Shown here piece by piece: positions 1 through 5,048 of a stretch of DNA of 13,216 nt (the first letter of the stretch is position 1; the number at the start of each line of letters is the position of its first letter). The translations under genes and the position numbers were made by a program. The notes below the pieces were generated by a model. The model did not search any database. It had not been told where the DNA came from and saw nothing but the letters and a program-made list of their open reading frames with translations. This DNA comes from Candidatus Uhrbacteria bacterium (GTDB taxonomy: Bacteria; Patescibacteriota; Patescibacteriia; JACQRZ01). The stretch spans positions 1 to 13,216 of the forward strand of contig JACQWH010000056.1 in NCBI GenBank assembly GCA_016209345.1, given 5' to 3'.

Positions 1-65
1 AAATTTAATATTCAATGTTAAATATTTATATATGTAGTATAGCATTGTATTTTCTGTTGTCAAAC

Positions 66-95
66 AAAAACACCTCCCGCAAGGGAGATGTTTTT
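66..95. terminator. Bidirectional Rho-independent terminator hairpin
   Basis: The arms at 66-72 (AAAAACA) and 89-95 (TGTTTTT) and the inner arms at 74-78 (CTCCC) and 83-87 (GGGAG) close a GCAA tetraloop, with one mismatch at 73/88. The T run follows the stem in either direction, so it could stop a rightward gene lying left of the window and leftward transcription from the gene at 278-889. The sequence from 96 to 277 between it and that gene shows no convincing gene. Confidence 0.75.
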
Positions 96-277
96 ATGGG
101 GTGCCGTGGTGGGGGACGTTGGAACTATAATTTTGGAAAAGTGTATTAGAATCCCCACGATAGCATGAATTGCCCGCTCAATTCGTCATTTAGGGTCCAA
201 AAAAGAGGGGCTGATCCCATTTTTCATTTCCTGCTGAGAAATGGAGCGACAGACAAATAGGTCTTGTCTCGAAAAAT

Positions 278-889
278 TTATATCCCGCGACCCGTTCGGT
301 CAAAGTCCTCAGGAAATCCCTCCCCCCGCTTGTTCTTAGCGCCAAAATAAAACACTGTTCGATTTTGCTTGAGAAAATTGTACCTAAAAACAAGGTCGTC
401 GCGCAGAAACTCTCTTATGTCAGCCGAACTTACGGTGTCGTATCCAATAGGGGCAGCGTTGCAAAATTTGCCACCTTCTTCTTGGCGAGCGTATATTAGC
501 ATGAGATCATCTTCCCCAACATTATAGCCCGCAGGGACAGTTAAAAATTCTACTCCGTTCGGAGCTCTCCAGACTATTCCAACTCGAGCTCTTCCGAATT
601 CTGTAATGTTATTGGCATCAGAATCATCATTACTAAAAGTTCTCAATGCCGTGAACCCAGCCGTTTCCAAAGTTTTAATTATTTCAGGAACAGGCTTTTT
701 TGGCCGTGGCCGATCAAGGTAAGGGATGAATCCCGGCTCCGATGGGTCATCTGGCCCTGTATACTGCGGGTCTTGATACGCATGAATATTGAAGTCCTCC
801 TCCTTTTTTTCTGTAGGAGGCGTGTCAGGTATCTTTTCCGCAGGTGGTTTAGCGTCCTGATCAAAGCCCATTGTTCCTTCTGTTTGCAT
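278..889 (-). CDS. Hypothetical protein, acidic and proline-rich N-terminus
   Basis: I do not recognise this 203-residue protein. The first 65 residues are rich in Pro, Asp, Glu and Lys (for example EKIPDTPPTEKKEED) and look disordered. From about residue 68 to the end the composition is that of a small mixed alpha/beta domain containing WRAPNGVEF, GYNVGEDDLMLIYARQEEG and FRYNFLKQN. There is no signal peptide or membrane segment, so it is probably cytoplasmic. Two starts are possible: ATG at 889, or ATG at 871, which has an AGAAGGA stretch 3 nt before it. A good promoter at 926-953 supports a monocistronic gene transcribed leftward. The start choice is uncertain, and a real gene seems likely because the frame is long and has its own promoter. 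Confidence 0.65.
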   Translation of the reverse strand: MQTEGTMGFDQDAKPPAEKIPDTPPTEKKEEDFNIHAYQDPQYTGPDDPSEPGFIPYLDRPRPKKPVPEIIKTLETAGFTALRTFSNDDSDANNITEFGRARVGIVWRAPNGVEFLTVPAGYNVGEDDLMLIYARQEEGGKFCNAAPIGYDTVSSADIREFLRDDLVFRYNFLKQNRTVFYFGAKNKRGEGFPEDFDRTGRGI

Positions 890-925
890 ATATTATAATC
901 TACGGTTAATAATTATCTGTATAGT

Positions 926-953
926 ATTATAGGCCTCATCTTCTGCAAGTCAA
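926..953 (-). promoter_or_regulatory. Sigma70-type promoter for the 203-residue gene
   Basis: On the minus strand TTGACT (953-948) and TATAAT (931-926) are separated by 16 nt. Transcription would start near 919, giving a leader of about 30 nt before the ATG at 889. No promoter of similar quality was seen elsewhere in 890-1110. Confidence 0.7.
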
Positions 954-1110
954 ATCGAGAATATCCTTAAAAAATAGAATCATGGAAATTCTACGTGACC
1001 TTATTTTTAAGGTACACATAAGAATGGTGACCGCATAGACTACCGTTTTTAAGTCATCGGGGATATGTTCAAATGATACTCCACGGGCTCACGCCTGGGG
1101 TTTAGCCTCG

Positions 1111-1142
1111 AAAACAAAAATTGAACCGTTGCCAGTTCAATT
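1111..1142 (-). terminator. Rho-independent terminator after tRNA-His
   Basis: On the minus strand the arms AATTGAAC and GTTCAATT (1142-1135 and 1126-1119) form an 8-bp hairpin, followed by a T-rich tail TTTTTGTTTT (1120-1111). It begins a few bases after the tRNA CCA end, so it would end the HNH/tRNA-His transcript. The stem is AT-rich, so its strength is uncertain. Confidence 0.65.
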
Positions 1143-1147
1143 CCTGT

Positions 1148-1223
1148 TGGGGTGAGCGAGGAGACTTGAACTCCCACTCCGACTTTCACAGAGTCGTGTG
1201 CGAACCGTTACACTACGCCCACC
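1148..1223 (-). tRNA. tRNA-His (anticodon GTG), CCA encoded
   Basis: Read on the minus strand, the sequence folds as a full cloverleaf. The 7-bp acceptor pairs GTGGGCG with CGCTCAC (one G-T pair). The D stem is GTGT/GCAC, the anticodon stem CGACT/AGTCG holds loop CTGTGAA with anticodon GTG, and the T arm is GGGAG-TTCAAGT-CTCCT. The encoded extra 5' G (position -1, base 1223) opposite C73 is the hallmark of tRNA-His, and CCA is encoded. The upstream HNH gene overlaps the first 16 nt on the same strand, and a terminator follows. Confidence 0.95.
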
Positions 1224-1702
1224 ATAAATTTTTTTCGCTCATCTTCATGATGATGAACGAGGAAGTGACAATTGTGACAGAGCCATGCAAGATTAGCGAT
1301 GTTGTTGTTTTTGCGATTCTTGTCAATGTGATGAACAATCAAAATTCTCGTGTCTTTTGTTTTGCAGAGCCGACAGATTTGCTTTGCGTCGCTTCTGCGC
1401 ATTATTTCCCGATACATACTGCCACCATCTATCCAGAGATGATGACGAGGACCCGAATAGACCTGATTGCGCCACTTCGTCTGGCATGATTTATTGCAAA
1501 AAAACAAACCGCTTTTTGATGTACGGAGAGCTTTTTGCGTTTTCCATGTTTGTTTTTTGCAAATGTGGCACTCCTTGAATACGCCAGTTTTTATACCTTC
1601 AGATGAGCATGATCGAGAACAATATTTACCATACCCCAATCTTTGATGATTAGGCTTTACATAAAATGTTGTTTGGCATCTTTGACAGGGGACAATAGGC
1701 AT
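1208..1702 (-). CDS. HNH endonuclease with N-terminal zinc-ribbon cysteine pairs
   Basis: This 164-residue protein ends in an HNH nuclease fold, a metal-dependent module that nicks or cuts DNA. The HNH part has C110-x2-C113, H124-H125, N137 and C142-x2-C145-H146; the cysteine pairs probably bind structural zinc. Before it are two further four-cysteine groups: C6/C9/C28/C32 and C45/C48/C69/C73. Free-standing HNH genes of this layout are common in phages, mobile DNA and Patescibacteria; whether this one is a homing, restriction or repair enzyme cannot be told. It lies directly upstream of tRNA-His. Its last four codons and stop lie inside the tRNA gene, so a processed transcript would lose the stop codon. 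The ATG sits only 6 nt after a -10 box, which suggests a leaderless mRNA. The region is AT-rich compared with the right part of the window, consistent with acquisition. Confidence 0.85.
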   Translation of the reverse strand: MPIVPCQRCQTTFYVKPNHQRLGYGKYCSRSCSSEGIKTGVFKECHICKKQTWKTQKALRTSKSGLFFCNKSCQTKWRNQVYSGPRHHLWIDGGSMYREIMRRSDAKQICRLCKTKDTRILIVHHIDKNRKNNNIANLAWLCHNCHFLVHHHEDERKKFMVGVV

Positions 1703-1708
1703 GTCCTT

Positions 1709-1737
1709 ATTATATCAAGAAATTTTTGTAATGTAAA
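1709..1737 (-). promoter_or_regulatory. Promoter giving a leaderless HNH/tRNA-His transcript
   Basis: TTTACA (1737-1732) and TATAAT (1714-1709) are separated by exactly 17 nt. The predicted start lies at about 1702, which is the A of the HNH ATG, so no 5' leader or ribosome binding site would exist. The same promoter probably also serves tRNA-His downstream. Confidence 0.75.
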
Positions 1738-1771
1738 AGGACAGTGCTGTGGATGAATCCTTTCTTCAACC

Positions 1772-2125
1772 CTATTTCGCCGCGGCGAGGAACAGCCCGA
1801 CAATGAGAAGGAGTATACCAAGAAGATTGATGAAGGTCAATGATTCTTTCAGGAAGACAAACGACAGAACAAGCAATGTGACGAATGCAAGGTTTTGAAC
1901 AAGCGGGAATCCGAAACTCAAGGGAAGGCGCTGAAGTACCATCGCATATACCGGAAAGCTTCCGACAAGAAAAAGAATGCCGAGAAGGAGCGTCGGATTT
2001 GTCGCCATTTTTCCAAATGTTTCCAGCGTGAGTGTTTGCGGTATGCTCTTTGCCGAAAGCTTGATGAGGAGATTTCCGATAGCGCCGCTTGCAACGGCGA
2101 TGATGACAAGAAATATCGTTTGCAT
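1772..2125 (-). CDS. Small EamA/SMR-like four-helix membrane transporter
   Basis: A 117-residue protein with four hydrophobic helices (about residues 3-23, 45-63, 66-90 and 95-115), the size of small multidrug resistance (SMR) proteins and of half-size EamA transporters. The tail FLKESLTFINLLGILLLIVG matches the end of an EamA domain, where a Glu precedes the last helix. The first helix carries no acidic residue, whereas classical SMR pumps need a Glu there. A flippase-like or EamA-type role is therefore likelier than an EmrE-type proton/drug antiporter, and the substrate is unknown. Its ATG is 4 nt after the stop of the kinase gene, so the two are one operon and probably coupled in translation. 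It acts in the cytoplasmic membrane and probably works as a dimer, as family members of this size do. Confidence 0.8.
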   Translation of the reverse strand: MQTIFLVIIAVASGAIGNLLIKLSAKSIPQTLTLETFGKMATNPTLLLGILFLVGSFPVYAMVLQRLPLSFGFPLVQNLAFVTLLVLSFVFLKESLTFINLLGILLLIVGLFLAAAK

Positions 2126-2129
2126 AATC

Positions 2130-2732
2130 CTAGTGTGAATAAATAGTTTGTATTGTTTTTGTCAGATGAGAAAAAAGATCGCGTTCACTATGCTCAAGAG
2201 GAAGTGTGCCGTCGAGAATAACGTCGGCATAGCGCGAGTAGTGTTCGGTGTACTCATCGAGGGTGGGAAATACAAGATCGGTCAGATATCTCATGCCGGT
2301 CGAATAATCATTTATGCGACTTGCGTACCGGCTCAAAATCGTGTCGGCTGTGGTGCGGATAAAAATCTTCAGCGAACAGAGATTGAGAATTTCAGGAGAA
2401 GAATAAATCAGCGTTCCCTCAACAAGAATCACTGGTGAGGGGCGAAGCGTTTGTGTGCCGATTCGCGCGCTCAAGGGTTTTGAATACAAGGGGACTTCTA
2501 CGGCGTTGTTGTCTCGCAGGTTAGTCAGAACGGCAACAAGCTGATCAAGATGTACGGATTCGGGGATATTCCAGTGCGGGATATCGCCCTGCATCGGCGC
2601 ATCTTTTGCGTCCTTGAAAAAGTCATCCATCGGTACATGGGTTACTTCTTCAAAAGAAGCGGCCGCCCTTCGCGCAAGCGATGTTTTGCCGGTGCTTGTT
2701 GGGCCGCAGATGCCCACAATCGTTGGTGTCAT
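2130..2732 (-). CDS. Uridine kinase-like P-loop kinase
   Basis: This 200-residue cytoplasmic protein belongs to the P-loop NTPase group that includes uridine kinase and phosphoribulokinase. It starts with a Walker A motif, GPTSTGKT (residues 10-17), followed by PMDDFF (residues 34-39), which matches the acidic stretch after strand 2 that binds the phosphate acceptor. Later come ILVEGTLIY (about residue 103) and an Arg-containing stretch (SRYASRIND) like the lid of these kinases. It should move a phosphate from ATP to a nucleoside or other small hydroxyl compound, but the substrate cannot be read from the sequence. The length suits a short uridine kinase. The ATG is 14 nt after the 3' end of tRNA-Arg and has no visible ribosome binding site; the transporter gene follows after 4 nt. 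Transcription probably reads through from hicBA and the tRNA. Confidence 0.8.
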   Translation of the reverse strand: MTPTIVGICGPTSTGKTSLARRAAASFEEVTHVPMDDFFKDAKDAPMQGDIPHWNIPESVHLDQLVAVLTNLRDNNAVEVPLYSKPLSARIGTQTLRPSPVILVEGTLIYSSPEILNLCSLKIFIRTTADTILSRYASRINDYSTGMRYLTDLVFPTLDEYTEHYSRYADVILDGTLPLEHSERDLFSHLTKTIQTIYSH

Positions 2733-2746
2733 ACTATTTGTTCACA

Positions 2747-2821
2747 TGGTGCCCCCGCGAGGGATCGAACCTCGGTCTACTCCTTAGAAGGGAGCTATTC
2801 TATCCGTTGAACTACAGGGGC
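2747..2821 (-). tRNA. tRNA-Arg (anticodon TCT), CCA encoded
   Basis: On the minus strand the acceptor arms GCCCCTG and CGGGGGC pair fully (one T-G pair). The anticodon stem GCTCC/GGAGT encloses loop CTTCTAA with anticodon TCT, which reads AGA/AGG. The T arm is CGAGG-TTCGATC-CCTCG, the discriminator is A, and CCA is encoded. It lies 8 nt after the hicA stop and 14 nt before the kinase ATG on the same strand, with no terminator on either side, so it is probably cut out of a mixed mRNA/tRNA transcript. Confidence 0.95.
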
Positions 2822-2829
2822 TTATGATA

Positions 2830-3057
2830 TTATTTTGCGGTATTACGAAAATCATTTTCCTCAATCTGCGCGAGCTGGAGAATGCCTTTTAGCGTACCTG
2901 AAGATAATTCTCGATGCAATGGGATAATTGTTGTGATGGTTGTGTCGGCAACCCGTTTTCGCAATTTAACATGACTTCCCTTTTGTGAAACAACAAAAAA
3001 GCCGAATGTTCGGCACAAAATGGTAATAACGGTTTTTCCGGAAAACGTTTTAGCCAT
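2830..3057 (-). CDS. hicA: HicA-type toxin (mRNA interferase)
   Basis: A 75-residue protein of the HicA family, small double-stranded-RNA-binding-fold nucleases that cut mRNA and stop translation. The family motif around the catalytic His is clear: SQKGSHVKL (residues 24-32), with His at 29. A beta strand with TTIIPLHRELSSGTLKGIL follows, as usual. The length is typical. The ATG lies 8 nt inside the end of hicB (3050-3057), which suggests coupled translation with the antitoxin made first. The gene ends 8 nt before tRNA-Arg. The pair may be a stability module or an anti-phage or stress toxin; no truncation is visible, so it is probably active. Confidence 0.9.
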   Translation of the reverse strand: MAKTFSGKTVITILCRTFGFFVVSQKGSHVKLRKRVADTTITTIIPLHRELSSGTLKGILQLAQIEENDFRNTAK

Positions 3058-3268
3058 ACTGTATCTCGAGCGTACTTACAAGCGGAGCATGCTGTATGGC
3101 ATATGCTTTTTCTCGCGGCCTATCTTCCAAGTATAATTCAACGGCCTCTTTGAGATTGTCTTGTGCTTTTTCAATAGTCCTTCCCTGACTCACTACGCCC
3201 AGCTCAACACATCTGGCGACGTACCAGTTTTTTTCTTTCGTAATGAGTATTGTAAATCGATAGCTCAT
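3050..3268 (-). CDS. hicB: HicB-type antitoxin
   Basis: A 72-residue HicB-like protein that should bind and neutralise HicA. It has the partial RNase H-like fold signature: RFTILITKEKNWYVARCVELGVVSQGRTIEKAQDNLKEAVELYL, with the usual beta-beta-beta-alpha order. It consists of this single domain only. The C-terminal ribbon-helix-helix or HTH part that lets longer HicB proteins bind their own promoter is missing, so repression by the protein alone is doubtful. The antitoxin-first order is the less common but known arrangement. The ATG follows a possible extended -10 box so closely that the mRNA may be leaderless. Confidence 0.9.
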   Translation of the reverse strand: MSYRFTILITKEKNWYVARCVELGVVSQGRTIEKAQDNLKEAVELYLEDRPREKAYAIQHAPLVSTLEIQYG

Positions 3269-3274
3269 ATTTTT

Positions 3275-3303
3275 AGATTATCATGTGATACGAAAAAAAG
3301 CAA
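3275..3303 (-). promoter_or_regulatory. Possible extended -10 promoter for hicBA
   Basis: On the minus strand TTGCTT (3303-3298) lies 17 nt before TAATCT (3280-3275), which is preceded by TGA as in extended -10 promoters. The start would fall at about the hicB ATG. The -10 box is imperfect, and the palindrome at 3324-3340 lies just upstream. Confidence 0.4.
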
Positions 3304-3323
3304 TAATAGTTATGTTCGGTTTG

Positions 3324-3340
3324 TTGACAATAGTTGTCAA
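3324..3340. promoter_or_regulatory. Perfect palindrome, possible operator between hicB and rmlC
   Basis: TTGACAA (3324-3330) and TTGTCAA (3334-3340) are perfect inverted copies around TAG. The site covers the -35 and most of the spacer of the rmlC promoter and lies upstream of the hicB promoter, so one protein could control both sides. Which protein binds is unknown. Confidence 0.5.
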
Positions 3341-3352
3341 TTTTTCCATACT
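3324..3352 (+). promoter_or_regulatory. Promoter of the rmlC-rmlD operon
   Basis: A consensus -35 TTGACA (3324-3329) and CATACT (3347-3352) are separated by 17 nt. Transcription should start near 3359, at the first hairpin of the leader. The -35 box is the left half of a perfect inverted repeat, so a regulator could act here. Confidence 0.75.
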
Positions 3353-3356
3353 AAAA

Positions 3357-3428
3357 ACAGTCGGTGAACAGGAGTGAGCCGACTGTCACCCGGGCGGCGC
3401 GCTTATCCGCACCTTCTTGCGCGCCGCC
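3357..3428 (+). promoter_or_regulatory. Two-hairpin 5' leader of rmlC
   Basis: Hairpin 1 pairs ACAGTCGG (3357-3364) with CCGACTGT (3379-3386) around a 14-nt loop that contains AGGAG. Hairpin 2 pairs GGCGGCGCGC (3393-3402) with GCGCGCCGCC (3419-3428) around a 16-nt loop. The second ends 13 nt before the rmlC ATG, and no T run follows, so it is not a usual terminator. GGTGA (3363-3367) could pair instead with TCACC (3386-3390), which would disrupt hairpin 1. A role in RNA stability or translation control is inferred. Confidence 0.5.
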
Positions 3429-3441
3429 ACTTTCTACTTCT

Positions 3442-3984
3442 ATGACTTATACAGAGACACCCATTCCCGGAGTGTTGATTCTCGAGCCGCAGATTTTTTC
3501 TGATGAGCGCGGATATTTTTTTGAGACATTTCGCGAAGATGAATTTTTTGAAAAAACCGGCGTTCATTTCGTACAAGAAAATCAATCATGGTCGAAATAT
3601 GGGATCTTGCGCGGAATGCATTTTCAGCGCGAACCGCACGCACAGGCAAAGCTTGTTCGGGTGTTGTCTGGCATTGTCCTTGATGTTGTTATAGATATTC
3701 GGAAAAACTCCCCGACGTATGGTCGGCATATCGCCGTTGAATTGTCTGCGGAAAACAAAAAACAGCTCTTTGTGCCCACGGGATGCGCACATGGGTTTTT
3801 GGTTTTGAGCCGCGAGGGCGCGGATTTTTTTTACAAATGCAGTGCGTATTATCATAAGGAAAGCGAGGGGGGTATTCGTTTTGACGATCCGGCGCTTGGG
3901 ATTGACTGGCGACTGCCCCGCGAGGAGATTATTGTTGCGGAAAGGGATTTGGCATGGCCGCCCCTGTCATCCCGAACAACGTGA
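3442..3984 (+). CDS. rmlC: dTDP-4-dehydrorhamnose 3,5-epimerase
   Basis: RmlC converts dTDP-4-dehydro-6-deoxyglucose to dTDP-4-dehydrorhamnose, the third step to dTDP-L-rhamnose for surface polysaccharides. This 180-residue cupin protein has the usual N-terminus (ETPIPGVLILEP), then FSDERGYFFETFRE. RGMHFQ contains the expected catalytic base His60. PTGCAHGFLVL, FYKCSAYY and FDDPALGIDW follow. I chose the ATG at 3442 because family members start here; a GTG at 3364 would add 26 residues translated from the hairpin leader. No clear ribosome binding site precedes the ATG. The last residues (PLSSRTT) and the TGA stop come from a palindromic repeat that also fills the gap to rmlD. No rmlA or rmlB is in the window. 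Confidence 0.93.
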   Translation: MTYTETPIPGVLILEPQIFSDERGYFFETFREDEFFEKTGVHFVQENQSWSKYGILRGMHFQREPHAQAKLVRVLSGIVLDVVIDIRKNSPTYGRHIAVELSAENKKQLFVPTGCAHGFLVLSREGADFFYKCSAYYHKESEGGIRFDDPALGIDWRLPREEIIVAERDLAWPPLSSRTT

Positions 3985-4047
3985 GGGAACTGCGCAGATC
4001 CCTCGTCCCTCGGGGGTACTCGGGATGACAATACGCTCGGGATGACA
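3965..4047 (+). repeat. Palindromic interspersed repeat at the rmlC/rmlD junction
   Basis: TGTCATCCCGA (3965-3975) is the exact inverse of TCGGGATGACA at 4020-4030, and that right arm is repeated at 4037-4047. An inner pair GAGGGA (3983-3988)/TCCCTC (3999-4004) nests inside. It resembles the REP-like TGTCATCCCG repeats scattered in many bacterial genomes. It forms the end of rmlC and nearly all of the 85-nt spacer before rmlD. A related copy lies at 4127-4178. Confidence 0.85.
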
Positions 4048-4069
4048 AAAAACAGTGAATGATATCTCT

Positions 4070-5038
4070 ATGAAATTATTAGTGATCGGATCAAACGGAC
4101 AATTAGGATCGGAACTCAAAAGAATCTGTCTGGATCCCGGCCTTCGCCGGGATGACAAGGGGAGAAGTCGGGATGACATCTTTGTTTTCGTCGATCGTGA
4201 AGAGCTTGATATTACCGATGCTGACGCGGTTCAGAAATTTTTCAATGAACACAATCCCGACTACTGTATCAACGCCGCCGCATACACGAACGTTGAAAAA
4301 GCAGAGGACGAGCAATCGCTTGCGCACGCGGTAAATGCGCTAGGTGCGGAGAACATCGCGCGAGCTTGTGCAAAGAATAATACAATACTGCTTCATATCT
4401 CAACCGATTTTGTGTTTGATGGAAAAAAGTCAGCGCCCTACACCGAAGATGATGAGCCGCATCCGCTGGGAGCATACGCACGATCAAAATATGAAGGGGA
4501 GTTGGCGGTTCAAGAAGCATGTCCAAAAAGTTTTATCGTTCGTACTTCGTGGCTTTACTCGTCGTACGGGAGCAATTTTGTAAAGACCATCCTGCGGCTT
4601 TGCAAAGAGCGCGATTCGCTTCCCGTTGTCGCTGACCAATATGGTAGCCCGACATACGCGCGGGATTTGGCTCGCGCATTGCTGCAAATGATTGAAAAAA
4701 TGGGGTCAGGCACATGGAAAACGGTGTCAGGTACCTTTTCGCAAGCGAAAACGAACCAGACACCGTTTTCCCCACAGAGCCAGACCCCAGTTCCGTTTGG
4801 CACCTACCACTACGCAGACGATGGGGAAGTGACGTGGTTTGAGTTTGCGCAGAAGATTCGCGACCTTGCAGGCCTCACATGCGAGCTTCATCCCATTCCG
4901 TCATCGGAATATGCATCAAAGGTGACGAGGCCGGCGTATAGCGTGCTGTCATCAAAAAAAATTCAACAGACACTCGGACTTTTTATTCCCGAATGGGATG
5001 AAAGCGTTACGGCATGTCTGGCATTACTTCGCACATAA
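4070..5038 (+). CDS. rmlD: dTDP-4-dehydrorhamnose reductase with two repeat-encoded inserts
   Basis: RmlD reduces dTDP-4-dehydrorhamnose to dTDP-L-rhamnose with NAD(P)H. The 322-residue protein has the extended short-chain dehydrogenase pattern: GSNGQLG (residues 7-13) for the cofactor, STDFVFDG (from 111), and catalytic Tyr136 and Lys140 in YARSK. HYADDGEVTWFEFA and VTRPAYSVLSSKK near the end are typical of RmlD. The ATG at 4070 is chosen because MKLLVIGSNGQLG is the family start; a GTG at 4055 is less likely. Residues about 21-36 (LDPGLRRDDKGRSRDD) and about 211-243 are encoded by two palindromic repeats. Without them the length falls to about 275-280, near the family norm. Both lie where surface loops are expected, after helix A and before GTYHY, so activity may be kept. 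Confidence 0.92.
   Translation: MKLLVIGSNGQLGSELKRICLDPGLRRDDKGRSRDDIFVFVDREELDITDADAVQKFFNEHNPDYCINAAAYTNVEKAEDEQSLAHAVNALGAENIARACAKNNTILLHISTDFVFDGKKSAPYTEDDEPHPLGAYARSKYEGELAVQEACPKSFIVRTSWLYSSYGSNFVKTILRLCKERDSLPVVADQYGSPTYARDLARALLQMIEKMGSGTWKTVSGTFSQAKTNQTPFSPQSQTPVPFGTYHYADDGEVTWFEFAQKIRDLAGLTCELHPIPSSEYASKVTRPAYSVLSSKKIQQTLGLFIPEWDESVTACLALLRT
4127..4178 (+). repeat. REP-like palindrome inserted in frame in rmlD (copy A)
   Basis: ATCCCGGC (4134-4141) and GCCGGGAT (4146-4153) form an 8-bp stem, flanked by TGTC (4127-4130) and GACA (4154-4157). A second right arm TCGGGATGACA follows at 4168-4178. The layout (left arm, right arm, extra right arm) and the GGGATGACA core match the repeat at 3965-4047. 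It adds about 16 codons to rmlD with no stop or frameshift. Confidence 0.85.
4702..4788 (+). repeat. Large palindrome of a second family inserted in frame in rmlD (copy B)
   Basis: GGAAAACGGTGTC (4716-4728) is the exact inverse of GACACCGTTTTCC (4759-4771). TTTTCGC (4736-4742) is the inverse of GCGAAAA (4745-4751), with partial pairing between. The outer GGGGTC (4702-4707) and GACCCC (4783-4788) extend the stem with a 3-nt offset. It encodes most of residues 211-243 of RmlD. The sequence differs from the GGGATGACA family. Confidence 0.88.
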
Positions 5039-5048
5039 TACACGCAGT

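Noticed and set aside
98..175. Possible degraded tRNA on the minus strand (TGG start and a TTGGAAC element)
   Set aside because: No acceptor, anticodon or T-stem pairing could be built; the T-loop-like element has the wrong spacing.
206..243. Weak terminator-like hairpins after the gene at 278-889
   Set aside because: Stems of 3 to 6 bp with T runs in poor positions; the hairpin at 66-95 is a better candidate.
822..842. Resemblance of GTGTCAGGTATCTTTTCCGCA to part of the rmlD repeat at 4725-4743
   Set aside because: Short match with one change and one extra base, no palindrome around it, and explained by coding for EKIPDT; chance is plausible.
3364..3441. N-terminal 26-residue extension of RmlC from a GTG
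   Set aside because: It would translate both leader hairpins and has no family match; RmlC proteins begin at the ATG at 3442.
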